In this document: positions 7,725 to 17,015 of the stretch, in pieces
How positions within the stretch are numbered: position 1 is the stretch's first letter
Layout: each line of letters begins with the position of its first letter
From: Paenibacillus sp. FSL H7-0331
GTDB taxonomy: Bacteria > Bacillota > Bacilli > Paenibacillales > NBRC-103111
Assembly: GCF_001956045.1 (NCBI RefSeq)
Contig: NZ_MRTH01000006.1
Location: 1 to 64,000, forward strand
Direction of reading: 5' to 3'
DNA: 64,000 nucleotides
The notes under the pieces: generated by a model
What the model was told of the DNA's origin: nothing
Database searches by the model: none
Seen by the model: only the letters and a program-made list of their open reading frames with translations
Made by a program: the position numbers and the translations under genes

Positions 7725-8573
7725 CTATTGTAAGCCGGCCTCTGTATACACTTTGCGGAAAGCTTCTTGCGAGCGCTTAAGCAGCACGGAGCTTGGTTCT
7801 GTAGAAGGCTGTGGTGTTAATATTTCTTGTGCCACCAATCCGGTGTATCCGATTTGGTGGAGCCCACGTAAGAAGCCAGTCAAATCGATAACGCCTTCAC
7901 CTGGATAGACACGTTCATTATCCAATACTTCAGCCAAAGGAACATCAGGTGCATCGTTGATATGAGCTAATACGATCTGACTGGCATCCAACCGCAGAAT
8001 ATCGTCAACACCTAATCCATTTGTATACCAGTGGTAGCTATCAAACAACAGACCTACATTACGTTCACCGATGGCATCGATCCAATCGAGGGTTTCCTGC
8101 AAGCCCCAGATAAAAGGATTGGCCCAGCGAGTCCGCAAATGGTGTGGACCTACGAATTCGAGTCCAAAGCTTATGCCGTAAGGCGCCAGGATTTGTGCGC
8201 AGGTGCGTAAACGACGAGTTGCGATTGCCATAAAATGAGCTGCATTGTGATCTGTGGACGGTAACACGTAGGTCGTGCAGGTCGTGCAGCCTACCGCGGC
8301 TGCCGCTTCAGCATCCTTGGCCAGACGAGCAAGTCCGCTGCGGAATTCCTCTTCACTGTTGCGCCATTGCACAGACAGCCCGATGCTGCCGATCTGAATA
8401 CCCTGCTCACGAAGAAAGCTGTTCACTGACTCAGCGCCATCCTGAGCTATCCATTCCTCCAGTTCAGTGCCTCCGGCTGTGATGGCTTCGAATTCATGCT
8501 CTGCCGCGGCGCGCACAAAATCCTGAATGCTGCCTACAGCGCCAATACCAGCTCGTGTAAGTGCTTTTAACAT
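7725..8573 (-). CDS. Sugar phosphate isomerase/epimerase (AP-endonuclease 2 fold)
   Basis: A 282-residue TIM-barrel enzyme of the xylose isomerase-like superfamily. Visible ligand motifs are LEFVGPHHLR, LLFDSYHWY, VLAHINDAP and VYPGEGVID, which line the metal site in this fold. Members interconvert or dehydrate keto-sugars and inosose-like compounds. The ATG at 8571-8573 is chosen for the AAGGAGGAGA just upstream; a longer frame would run into the preceding dehydrogenase gene. It lies 22 bp behind that dehydrogenase, so the pair probably oxidise and isomerise the same sugar or cyclitol. The substrate is unknown. Confidence 0.85.
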   Translation of the reverse strand: MLKALTRAGIGAVGSIQDFVRAAAEHEFEAITAGGTELEEWIAQDGAESVNSFLREQGIQIGSIGLSVQWRNSEEEFRSGLARLAKDAEAAAAVGCTTCTTYVLPSTDHNAAHFMAIATRRLRTCAQILAPYGISFGLEFVGPHHLRTRWANPFIWGLQETLDWIDAIGERNVGLLFDSYHWYTNGLGVDDILRLDASQIVLAHINDAPDVPLAEVLDNERVYPGEGVIDLTGFLRGLHQIGYTGLVAQEILTPQPSTEPSSVLLKRSQEAFRKVYTEAGLQ

Positions 8574-8595
8574 GGGGGTCTCCTCCTTGTACGAT

Positions 8596-9672
8596 CTATA
8601 AGTTCCAATCCAAGATAACCTCGTGACCTGTACGCGAAGACTCATAGATGGCATCCAGAATCAAGTTGTTTGTAAATCCGGTCATGACCGAGGTGTCCGG
8701 CTGCTTGCCTTCACGAATACACTCTACAAAATGGCGACTTAAGCGAATACGTCCGCCTTCATCCTTCTCAGGAGTAATCAATTCCACTTCTGCAGCCCTT
8801 TCAAAGGTTTCAGTGAGCAGCTTGCCTTTATTGCCAACGATGGAAGCGCCACCTTCGGAGCCCATCAAATGAATGAAATGGCTGCTGTCTGTATCCATAT
8901 GTACCGCCCAGCTGACTTCCAGTGTCAAGGTACTGCCATTATCCAATTTAATCATTGCGGTTGCCAAATCCTCAACGTTGTAGCTTCCGCTCCAATCCGG
9001 AGTTCCCCAAGTGCCGATCCCACGTTTTTTTGGACCAAATTCAGCATAGGTTGAACCGAATACGGATACAGGCTTGGCATCCCCGAGGAAGAAGAAGGCC
9101 AAATCGAGCATATGCACACCAATGTCGATCAAAGGACCGCCGCCGGATTGTTGATGATCGGTAAACCAAGTACCCCAGCCCGGAATCCCTTTACGTCGGA
9201 ACCAACCTACCTTGGCATTGTAGATACTGCCGATGGACCCGTTATCAATCTGCTGTTTCACTTGAAGAGGCAGCCAGTCCCAGCGCATTTGATGTGGAAT
9301 CATCAGTACTTTGCCGGTTTCATGCTGTGCTTTGACGATTTCGCGTGCCGCTTGGGCATTGATAGCCATCGGTTTTTCCAATAACACATGCTTACCCGCA
9401 TGCAGAGCCTGTACGGCCAGAGGTGCGTGCCATTGGTTAGGAACGCCGATAACAATAGCATCAATGTTAGGGTCCTGAATGAGTTCGTCATTAGTTTTAT
9501 AGACAGTTGGGATGCCATGCTTGGCAGCGCACTGCTGCGCTAAAGGGTAATTCAGATCGGTTAAAGCGACGATTTCAACATCATCTTTCAATTGACCGAA
9601 AATATTCATGTGGACGTTGCCAATATTGCCTGATCCGATAATGCCAAGCCTTATTTTGTTAGTAATGGTCAT
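8596..9672 (-). CDS. Gfo/Idh/MocA-family NAD(P)-dependent dehydrogenase (copy B)
   Basis: A 358-residue dehydrogenase with an N-terminal Rossmann domain (GIIGSGNIGNVH), the family EKP motif (LLEKPMAINAQAA) that carries the catalytic Lys, and a C-terminal alpha/beta domain with GGGPLIDIGVHMLDL supplying the conserved Asp/His pair. Start ATG follows CGGAGG. The product is very similar over its full length to the next gene upstream (9804-10880), showing tandem duplication. Likely oxidises a sugar or inositol; NAD or NADP preference cannot be stated. Confidence 0.9.
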   Translation of the reverse strand: MTITNKIRLGIIGSGNIGNVHMNIFGQLKDDVEIVALTDLNYPLAQQCAAKHGIPTVYKTNDELIQDPNIDAIVIGVPNQWHAPLAVQALHAGKHVLLEKPMAINAQAAREIVKAQHETGKVLMIPHQMRWDWLPLQVKQQIDNGSIGSIYNAKVGWFRRKGIPGWGTWFTDHQQSGGGPLIDIGVHMLDLAFFFLGDAKPVSVFGSTYAEFGPKKRGIGTWGTPDWSGSYNVEDLATAMIKLDNGSTLTLEVSWAVHMDTDSSHFIHLMGSEGGASIVGNKGKLLTETFERAAEVELITPEKDEGGRIRLSRHFVECIREGKQPDTSVMTGFTNNLILDAIYESSRTGHEVILDWNL

Positions 9673-9803
9673 GGTAATAGCCTCCGCTTAACTATGAAAT
9701 TGAGTTTCACTTGCTTCATTTATCATAAAATGTAAGCGTGTAAAAAACATTTCATTTTTTACGGAGGTTATCCCATTTTTTCAGCAGACTTCATTTTTAT
9801 AGC

Positions 9804-10880
9804 TTAAAGTGACCAGTCGAGAATGACCTCATGGCCTGTCTGTGAGGATCTATAGATCGCATCCAGAATCAGATTATTCGTAAAGCCACTCATAGCCGGG
9901 GTTGTCGGTTCCTTGCCCTCACGGATACATTCGAGAAAATGACGGCTAAGCCGGATTCGCCCGCCTTCGTCGTTCGCCGGTGTTACGAGTTCCACCTCGG
10001 TTGCGCGCTCGAACGTCTCGGTGAGCAGCTTGCCTTGGGTACCGCGTATCGAAGCACCGCCATCTGAGCCCATCAGATGGACAAACTGCTTGCTGTCCGT
10101 ATCCATATGTACGGCCCAGCTGACTTCGATGGTCAAAGTGCTTCCGTTGTCCATCTTGATCATAGCGGTAGCCAGATCTTCTACATTAAAAGAGCCGTTC
10201 CAGTTAGGGGTGCCCCAGGTACCAATTCCGCGTTTCTTTGGTCCGAACTCTGCATAGGTCGCGCCATATACGGACACGGGCTTCACATCTCCCATGAAAA
10301 AGAAAGCCAAATCGAGCATATGCACACCAATATCAATAAGCGGGCCGCCCCCGGATTCCTCCTGTTTTGTAAACCAAGTGCCCCAGCCGGGAATGCCTTT
10401 GCGGCGGAACCAGCCCACCTTGGCGTTATAAATTTGACCAAGCGCACCTTTGTCTACCTGCTCCTTCACCTGAAGTGGAAGCCATTCCCAACGCATTTGG
10501 TGAGGGATCATCAAGACTTTGCCTGTTTCGCGTTGAGCTTTGACGATCTCGCGGGCAGAAGGAACATCAATAGCCATCGGCTTTTCCAACAGTACATGCT
10601 TGCCAGCTCTTAAGGCTTGTACAGCCAGCGGGGCATGCCATTGATTCGGAACGCAAATCACGACAGCATCAATATCGGGATCCTGAATCAGTTCTTCAGA
10701 GGTCATATAACATTTGGGTATACCGTACTCGGCAGCACGCATTTGTGCTAGTGGATTATAGGAATCGGTTACGGCAACAATATCCACTTCAGCAGGCAGC
10801 TGCTTGAACATAGTAATATGAACGTTAGCGATATTGCCCGCCCCTATAATGCCGAGGCGGATTTTGTCATTTGTATTCAT
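9804..10880 (-). CDS. Gfo/Idh/MocA-family dehydrogenase (copy A)
   Basis: A 358-residue paralogue of the adjacent copy with the same landmarks: GIIGAGNIANVH, LLEKPMAIDVPSA, GGGPLIDIGVHMLDL and the shared GWFRRKGIPGWGTWF stretch. The ATG at 10878-10880 follows CGGAGG; a longer frame to 10961 has no ribosome site. The first gene of a probable three-gene reverse unit (copy A, copy B, isomerase), although a 131-bp AT-rich gap before copy B could hold another promoter. An AraC regulator diverges 128 bp away and is the obvious candidate controller. Confidence 0.9.
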   Translation of the reverse strand: MNTNDKIRLGIIGAGNIANVHITMFKQLPAEVDIVAVTDSYNPLAQMRAAEYGIPKCYMTSEELIQDPDIDAVVICVPNQWHAPLAVQALRAGKHVLLEKPMAIDVPSAREIVKAQRETGKVLMIPHQMRWEWLPLQVKEQVDKGALGQIYNAKVGWFRRKGIPGWGTWFTKQEESGGGPLIDIGVHMLDLAFFFMGDVKPVSVYGATYAEFGPKKRGIGTWGTPNWNGSFNVEDLATAMIKMDNGSTLTIEVSWAVHMDTDSKQFVHLMGSDGGASIRGTQGKLLTETFERATEVELVTPANDEGGRIRLSRHFLECIREGKEPTTPAMSGFTNNLILDAIYRSSQTGHEVILDWSL

Positions 10881-11007
10881 GTGTAAGAAACCTCCGATTG
10901 AATTAAGTTGTGATACCATTTCATTATATAGTAAGATGTAGACGTATAAAACTAGGAACATATTTAAGGACGAATATTATAGATGTTCAGCAGGAGTGAA
11001 CAGCCGT

Positions 11008-11910
11008 ATGCCCGTTGTACCGGTTTATTTAACCCATTATCCGAATATGGATACCGAGCTTCCTTTTCATATCAAGATTAACCATCTGAAACGGGATTTT
11101 GGCTCACATCGTCATGATTTTCTGGAGTTCTCCTATGTCATTGAAGGCCGCGGCTTCGAGATTATTAATGGAGTCCAGCACCCGATGGAGCCCGGGACGT
11201 TTACACTTGTCATGCCCTACCAATTTCATTCGATCCATTCGGAGCCGGAGCACCCGCTGCGATTGTATAACTGCAATTTTGGCATACATTTGTACAACTC
11301 CTCCGAACAGCTGCCGGGATCTGTTGAAACATTAGGGGAGCGTGAATTGCTGCCTTACGTACAGGTGCCTTCAGGGGAACAGGTGAAGTTTCAGGAGATC
11401 CTGAAGGAACTGTATGCAGAATATCATGGTGAGCAAATATGGAGGCATGCGCTGATTAAGGTCAAGCTGACTGAAATTCTGGTCAGGTTTGACCGTCTGA
11501 GAAGAAGTGCGCAGCTAATTGATACTGTGAGCGAGGTATTGAAAACAGAGGGAAGAGAGCGGGGAAGATCCAATGGTGATATTTGGAAGGCGATTCAGTA
11601 CGTTCACGAGCATTACCGCGAGGACCTGACGTTAACCGGTCTGGCTCAACGTTTTGGCTTCAGCGTCCCATATTTGAGTGAGCTGTTCAAAAAAACGATT
11701 GGGCAGAACTTTGTTTCGTTCGTTCATGAGGTGAGAATCCGACAGGCCTGCGGGCTGCTGATCGCAACAGAAATGACGGTATTGGATATTGCTTTAGAGA
11801 CAGGTTATGGCTCTTATAATACGTTTACCCGCATTTTTAAGGAAAGCAAGGGGATGACCCCGGCCATATTTCGCAAGCAAAATAAGCTGCAGCTTACCGA
11901 TCAACGGTAA
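11008..11910 (+). CDS. AraC-family transcriptional regulator, cupin sensor
   Basis: About 300 residues. The N-terminal 90 residues form an AraC-type cupin (GSHRHDFLEFSYVIEG, then MPYQFHSIHSE), likely the sugar-sensing part. The C-terminal 100 residues hold two helix-turn-helix units: LTGLAQRFGFSVPYLSELFKK and VLDIALETGYGSYNTFTRIFK. ATG at 11008 is preferred; a GTG at 10996 overlaps the CAGGAG site. It is divergent from the tandem dehydrogenases and probably activates them. Confidence 0.9.
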   Translation: MPVVPVYLTHYPNMDTELPFHIKINHLKRDFGSHRHDFLEFSYVIEGRGFEIINGVQHPMEPGTFTLVMPYQFHSIHSEPEHPLRLYNCNFGIHLYNSSEQLPGSVETLGERELLPYVQVPSGEQVKFQEILKELYAEYHGEQIWRHALIKVKLTEILVRFDRLRRSAQLIDTVSEVLKTEGRERGRSNGDIWKAIQYVHEHYREDLTLTGLAQRFGFSVPYLSELFKKTIGQNFVSFVHEVRIRQACGLLIATEMTVLDIALETGYGSYNTFTRIFKESKGMTPAIFRKQNKLQLTDQR

Positions 11911-11994
11911 CTGCAGCCTGGACACATATGCACGTACCCTACATGCAAATGAAGTCATTTACTGGTGGGAGCACGATTTGTTGCTCAATCCGGT

Positions 11995-13542
11995 TTATGG
12001 CTTTTTGGGCGTAATCGGCAGCGTATAATTTGGAGATTGGACGAGTACATGCTCTTGACTGTCCATCACACGGACCTGCAGCTGCAGGGCTCCCGGGGTT
12101 GTAAGCATTTCCTTGGGAAGGGATGCACTTAAGCTATCCTCTGTCTGCCACACCGTGGGGATAGGGACTCCGTCCGCAAACAGGACACTGCCTTGTCCGA
12201 ACCGACCTCCTTTGACCAAAAGCGTCATGGACTTGATCCAGTCCGCTACGAGGCCTTCACCAACGCCAATGCTTTCGGGTGAAACAGACTCGATAACAGG
12301 ATCACCATAGCCAATCATATACGGCTGCGAAGCATCCTCTGCATCCTCGGTTTTCGTTAGAATTGCTTGCTGCCGCTCTTGATACTCCACTAAATCGTTC
12401 TCATCGATTTTCATCGCTTCATAATATTTTTTGGGCGGAATAATAGGAATCCTTTTAGATAAGTTGTACAAAAAATCGGTATAATTACTGCCCTGCAGCT
12501 TCGCGAGCTTAAGGATATAAGGACTCAGGAAAGATGGGCTCATTCGAAGAATTTCTTGACTCTCAGGCAAATAATTGTTCCAGACCAGAAGTGGGACCGT
12601 GTACATCTTTTCCAGGAAATTCGGATCATCGGGGCCCTGAATGTAGCCGCTTTTCTGATACACATAATAGTCCGTTTCCAAATGGGGAAGATGGTCGCCA
12701 AAAAATACGAGTATGGTAGGCTCCTTTAACTGGCCGAAGTACGTGACGAGCTCCTTCAGCATGGAGTCGGCGCCGCTGGCTCCCTGGGCATACGTTTCAA
12801 GAATCGATATCGCATCATCAGACATATTGCCTCGAATATTAATGCTGTTGCGCTTAAACTTATTGGCCCAGTAATGATAATGATTCTCCATCGTATTTGC
12901 AAATATAAGGTCTGGACCGCTGCTACGTTTGCTTTCTTCGATAATTCGCTTAGCAACGGCGTGGTCGCCAATATATGGACCGACATATTCATCCGGATCG
13001 AAAAATTCCAATGGAATAAAGTGTGAGAATCCGAACCGCTTGTATACATTCACGCTGTTGACATACCAATTGTTAAAAGGACTGATAACCGTTGACTTAT
13101 AGCCCTGTCGTCCCAAAATACTGGCAATGGAATCGACCGGATGATCGATAACCTTCTCATAGGCAATTTCATCAGCGGGAAGAAAGCGCATTGAATTTCC
13201 TGATAACACCTCCAGCTCTACATTGGCAGTACCACCACCGTATTGCGGTGAAAGCATCGTACCGTGCGTATATTTTTCCTGAAGGGCATGAAAGGTTGGG
13301 ATCGGGTCTCTGCTGAATTTGACTCCTGGAATTTGTGTAGGGTCCCAGAAGGATTCACTTAATACAATGACGATATTGGGGTTTTGCTGCAACTCCTCAG
13401 CAGTCCAGTCCGTATTCTTATCGACAAGCTGCAGTGGATGTGTACGCTCCGAGTCCGACGAGGAGGTGCTGAGAACAGCACAAAGAGAGGCAACCAGGAC
13501 AAAAGCTGCTGTACGCAAAACAATGAATCGCTTTTTCACCAT
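11995..13542 (-). CDS. LtaS/MdoB-like alkaline-phosphatase-fold enzyme with C-terminal IPT-like domain
   Basis: A 515-residue exported enzyme of the lipoteichoic acid synthase/phosphoglycerol transferase superfamily. It has one N-terminal membrane anchor (residues 6-26) instead of the five helices of LtaS. Catalytic residues by alignment are metal Glu63 (LSESFW), nucleophile Thr105 (GGGTANVE) and Asp283-His284 (FFGDHLPHL). After about residue 415 comes a beta-rich tail (PVIESVSPESI...) resembling an IPT/TIG immunoglobulin-like domain. ATG at 13540-13542 follows AGGAG; a longer frame to 13722 lacks a ribosome site. Likely trims or transfers phosphoglycerol on a wall or glycan polymer. Substrate unknown. 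Confidence 0.82.
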   Translation of the reverse strand: MVKKRFIVLRTAAFVLVASLCAVLSTSSSDSERTHPLQLVDKNTDWTAEELQQNPNIVIVLSESFWDPTQIPGVKFSRDPIPTFHALQEKYTHGTMLSPQYGGGTANVELEVLSGNSMRFLPADEIAYEKVIDHPVDSIASILGRQGYKSTVISPFNNWYVNSVNVYKRFGFSHFIPLEFFDPDEYVGPYIGDHAVAKRIIEESKRSSGPDLIFANTMENHYHYWANKFKRNSINIRGNMSDDAISILETYAQGASGADSMLKELVTYFGQLKEPTILVFFGDHLPHLETDYYVYQKSGYIQGPDDPNFLEKMYTVPLLVWNNYLPESQEILRMSPSFLSPYILKLAKLQGSNYTDFLYNLSKRIPIIPPKKYYEAMKIDENDLVEYQERQQAILTKTEDAEDASQPYMIGYGDPVIESVSPESIGVGEGLVADWIKSMTLLVKGGRFGQGSVLFADGVPIPTVWQTEDSLSASLPKEMLTTPGALQLQVRVMDSQEHVLVQSPNYTLPITPKKP

Positions 13543-13947
13543 GGTAACGCTCCTAGTCAACAAATTTAAAGACATTATAGCATGATGCTGCTGGAATGAA
13601 GTGGTTTTTTCAAAAAAATTATAAGCGCTTCCATTCTTATGTTGAAAGCTTGAACATGCGATTAACTTTGGCAGGACACTACATAATGGAATGTGTTTAA
13701 ACGTTATGTCATAAAAGAACAATTAAAGCGAATAAAGAGTGTACTAATGATATATTTTCAGATTTAATCAAATAAATAACTCATAAATAATGATTTAAAT
13801 TATATATTGCGTCATAATATTATATATGGTATATATTATTTAAGGTGTATATTCTGTTTTAGAGGTATTTGACAGGCACGTTCGACTGGAAGAGTCAGAA
13901 TGATATAGCGATTATGCGCTATAAATCAATCGAGGAGTGATGGGGAT
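13543..13947. other. AT-rich intergenic region upstream of the SR1P-like gene
   Basis: The 405 bp between the divergent LtaS-like and SR1P-like genes are strongly AT-rich from 13730 to 13860. Two near-matches to the CcpN operator pattern as I recall it (TRTGHYATAYW) occur: AATGATATATT at 13746-13756 and TATGGTATATA at 13825-13835, each with one mismatch. CcpN represses sr1 and gluconeogenic genes in Bacillus subtilis, so these are plausible but weak operator candidates. No promoter could be fixed with confidence. Confidence 0.35.
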
Positions 13948-14121
13948 ATGGAATCGAGTAACAGCGGTATCGAGCTTGGCACTATCATTTGTAAACACTG
14001 CGACAGCATCATTGGTACTTTGGATACGGAAAAAGTGATTGTTATTTACGGTGTTTGTGAGGATTCGAACTGTATCTCCAATCAGAATCAAAAGGAGAAA
14101 GCGACCCATGTTGAATGCTAA
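13948..14121 (+). CDS. SR1P-like small protein (GapA-binding peptide family)
   Basis: A 57-residue protein starting at ATG 13948, 10 nt after GAGGAG. Residues 10-42 (LGTIICKHCDSIIGTLDTEK, then VIVIYGVC) follow the pattern of SR1P, the peptide encoded by the dual-function RNA SR1 of Bacillus subtilis, which binds glyceraldehyde-3-phosphate dehydrogenase GapA. Cys15, Cys18, Cys37 and Cys42 suggest a metal site. It is longer than the roughly 39-residue Bacillus peptide by an N-terminal extension of about nine residues and a short tail. Its last 14 bases overlap the start of pyruvate phosphate dikinase, implying translational coupling and shared control by carbon source. Confidence 0.75.
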   Translation: MESSNSGIELGTIICKHCDSIIGTLDTEKVIVIYGVCEDSNCISNQNQKEKATHVEC

Positions 14122-16807
14122 ACGTGTCCTGCATTTTCATGAAGGGAATGCTGGTATGAAAATGCTCTTGGGTGGAAAAGGGGCCAATCTTGCAGAGATG
14201 ACCAATGCTGGCTTACCTGTACCTCCGGGCTATACCATTACAACAGAAGCTTGCAGACAATATTATGCGGGCGGCGGAGTTTTACCAGAAGGATTATGGA
14301 CAGAAATACGTCAAGAACTGAAGCAGATTGAGCTGAAAAAAAACCAGTTATTCGGTGGTATGGACAATCCACTTCTGGTCTCCGTTCGCTCAGGTTCGGT
14401 CAACTCCATGCCTGGCATGATGGATACGATCCTAAATCTGGGACTTAATGATGTGACAGTGGATGCTCTTGCGAGAAATACCGGGAATCCCCGGTTTGCC
14501 TATGATTGCTATCGGAGACTGATTCAGATGTTCGGGAATGTTGTTTTGGATATCGATGGTTACCATTTTGAAAAACAGCTGCATCATTTTAAGCAATTAC
14601 ATGACTATAACGAAGACAAGGATATTCCTGCAGAAGCTTGGATGGAACTGATTGCGCAGTACAAGGATTTAATTGAACGTAAAGCAAGAACCACGTTCCC
14701 TCAGGATGTGTACAAACAGCTGGAGCTGTCCATCGAAGCTGTGTTCCGTTCCTGGAACAATCAGCGGGCTGTGGTGTACCGAAAAGTGTATGGGATTCCT
14801 GATACGTTGGGAACAGCCGTTAATATTCAGTCCATGGTTTTTGGAAACAGGGGTGAGGATTGCGGTACTGGTGTGCTGTTTACTCGAAATCCATCTACAG
14901 GCGACAATCTTTTATATGGCGAATACCTCACGAATGCACAGGGCGAGGATGTGGTGGCGGGTGTAAGAACGCCTTCACCTATTGCACAGCTGGAGCAGGA
15001 AATGCCTGAAGTGTATACAAGGCTGGTAGAAATCGCCAACCGACTTGAAATGCATTACAAGGACTTACAGGATATCGAGTTTACCGTGGAAAAAGGAGAG
15101 CTGTTCATTCTCCAGACTCGTACTGGAAAAAGAACGGCACAGGCAGCTGTCAAATTGGCGGTGCAATTCGTTAAAGATGGCATTCTTGATCGCAAGCAGG
15201 CTTTGGAGCGGATTGAAGTGGATCATCTCAATCAACTGCTTCACCGCGCAATCGACGAGAGTGCGAAGCTGGACGTACTGGCGGTTGGTTTGCCGGCTTC
15301 ACCAGGAGCGGCAACGGGGCAGGCTGTATTCGACGCCGATACGGCTGAAGAATGGGTCGCAGCCGGCAAGCGTGTTGTATTGGTCAGCTCAGAGACAAGT
15401 CCGGAAGATATTCACGGTGTCATTGCAGCCGAAGGTGTGCTTACGACCCGAGGGGGGATGACGAGCCATGCTGCGGTAGTGGCACGCGGAATGGGCAAGC
15501 CTTGTGTATGCGGCTGTGAAGAAGTTCGGATCGATCCGGATACACGTGAATTTACCGCAGGTGATACGATCATCCGTGAAGGGGATTGGATTACGCTGGA
15601 TGGATCAACAGGGCGTGTCATCTGTGGCGTTGTTACGCTTAAGGAACCGCAGATGAGTGCTGAGCTTGATGAGCTGCTGAGCTGGGCGGATGAGGTGAGA
15701 TCCTTAAAGGTGCGTACCAATGCCGATACACCGGAAGATGCAGCGAAAGCGCGGCAGTTTGGTGCAGAGGGAATAGGGCTCTGTCGAACGGAGCATATGT
15801 TTATGTCAGCCGAGCGACTGCCAGTTGTGCAGGCGATGATTCTTGCCGATAGTCTTGAAGATCGTCGAATTGCACTTGAGCAGCTGCTTCCTATGCAGCA
15901 AAGTGATTTTGAAGGCATATTTAGCGCTATGGACGGGTTCCCTGTCACGATTCGGCTTCTGGACCCGCCGCTGCACGAATTTCTTCCGAAGCTGGATGAG
16001 CTTCTGATTGAACAGGAACGTAAAAAATGGGCTTTGTCCGAATTGGATCAAGCCGAAGGCAATCCTGACCTGCACTCTTTAATTCGCAAGGTGAGGAACT
16101 TGCAGGAGATGAATCCGATGCTTGGTCAGCGAGGCTGCCGCTTAGGTATTGTGTTTCCGGAAATTTATGAGATGCAGACGATTGCTATTTTTCAAGCCGT
16201 ACTTGCGTCTAAAGCACAGGGGATCACGGTGCTTCCAGAAATTATGATTCCTCTCGTAGGCCATGCCAATGAACTTAAATCGATGAGAATACTGGTCGAA
16301 CGGGTAGCTGAAAAGATACTAGGGCCAGAAAAGCAGCAAGTTCCCTATAAGATTGGCACGATGATAGAAGTGCCGAGGGCGGCGCTGACTGCGGGCCAAA
16401 TTGCTCAATATGCAGATTTCTTTTCATTCGGTACCAACGATTTAACACAAATGACGTTTGGCTACAGCCGCGACGATGCGGAAGGGAAGTTCCTTACCCA
16501 TTACATCCATCACGATATTTTACCTCACAACCCTTTTCAGGTATTGGATACGGATGGGGTCGGGCAGCTGATCGGCTGGGCTGTAGACAAAGGACGTGCA
16601 ACCAAGCCTGAATTGAAAACCGGCATTTGTGGTGAGCACGGAGGTGACAAGGAATCGATATTCTTTTGTCATCAAACCGGTTTGGATTATGTCAGCTGCT
16701 CTCCGTTCAGGGTGCCGTTAGCAAGAATCGCTGCCGCTCAGGCACAGCTGTTGTTTGGTCATCCAGATTCAGTATCTGCGAAGCTTCAATCGGCAGCTGC
16801 TCTCTAG
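14108..16807 (+). CDS. ppdK: Pyruvate, phosphate dikinase
   Basis: Reversibly converts ATP, Pi and pyruvate to AMP, PPi and phosphoenolpyruvate; cytosolic. The 899-residue length is typical. Order of domains: N-terminal nucleotide-binding domain (GGKGANLAEM, SVRSGSVNSMPGMMDT), central phosphohistidine domain with catalytic His454 in GGMTSHAAVVARGMGKPCVCG, and C-terminal PEP/pyruvate barrel with IGLCRTEHMF, MIEVPRAAL, FGTNDLTQM and catalytic Cys841 in GICGEHGGD. ATG at 14108 lies behind AAAAGGAGAAAG and inside the end of the SR1P-like gene. The pairing suggests a gluconeogenic role. No PDRP-type regulator gene is adjacent. Confidence 0.95.
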   Translation: MLNAKRVLHFHEGNAGMKMLLGGKGANLAEMTNAGLPVPPGYTITTEACRQYYAGGGVLPEGLWTEIRQELKQIELKKNQLFGGMDNPLLVSVRSGSVNSMPGMMDTILNLGLNDVTVDALARNTGNPRFAYDCYRRLIQMFGNVVLDIDGYHFEKQLHHFKQLHDYNEDKDIPAEAWMELIAQYKDLIERKARTTFPQDVYKQLELSIEAVFRSWNNQRAVVYRKVYGIPDTLGTAVNIQSMVFGNRGEDCGTGVLFTRNPSTGDNLLYGEYLTNAQGEDVVAGVRTPSPIAQLEQEMPEVYTRLVEIANRLEMHYKDLQDIEFTVEKGELFILQTRTGKRTAQAAVKLAVQFVKDGILDRKQALERIEVDHLNQLLHRAIDESAKLDVLAVGLPASPGAATGQAVFDADTAEEWVAAGKRVVLVSSETSPEDIHGVIAAEGVLTTRGGMTSHAAVVARGMGKPCVCGCEEVRIDPDTREFTAGDTIIREGDWITLDGSTGRVICGVVTLKEPQMSAELDELLSWADEVRSLKVRTNADTPEDAAKARQFGAEGIGLCRTEHMFMSAERLPVVQAMILADSLEDRRIALEQLLPMQQSDFEGIFSAMDGFPVTIRLLDPPLHEFLPKLDELLIEQERKKWALSELDQAEGNPDLHSLIRKVRNLQEMNPMLGQRGCRLGIVFPEIYEMQTIAIFQAVLASKAQGITVLPEIMIPLVGHANELKSMRILVERVAEKILGPEKQQVPYKIGTMIEVPRAALTAGQIAQYADFFSFGTNDLTQMTFGYSRDDAEGKFLTHYIHHDILPHNPFQVLDTDGVGQLIGWAVDKGRATKPELKTGICGEHGGDKESIFFCHQTGLDYVSCSPFRVPLARIAAAQAQLLFGHPDSVSAKLQSAAAL

Positions 16808-16864
16808 GATGCTCCAGCTCAGCTTGCGAGGCTTACAGGATGGACTTATAAAAAGCTGTACAAG

Positions 16865-16898
16865 GACAGACGAAGCATGACTTCGATCTGTCTTTTCT
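16865..16898 (+). terminator. Terminator after ppdK
   Basis: GACAGA-c-GAAG pairs with CTTC-ga-TCTGTC around CATGA, followed by TTTTCTTT. Confidence 0.75.
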
Positions 16899-17015
16899 TT
16901 ACTTAAATCTCCGCATCAAATACTTGTATCCAAAAAATCCATTGACGTCCCAAGCCGCTTCCTCTAATGTTGACATCATACTGTTTATTACATTTCTATG
17001 ACAGGAGAGGAAGCA

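Noticed and set aside
9729..9742. Possible catabolite-responsive element TGTAAGCGTGTAAA
   Set aside because: It misses the conserved T at position 10 and C at position 13 of the cre consensus, so it is not supported.
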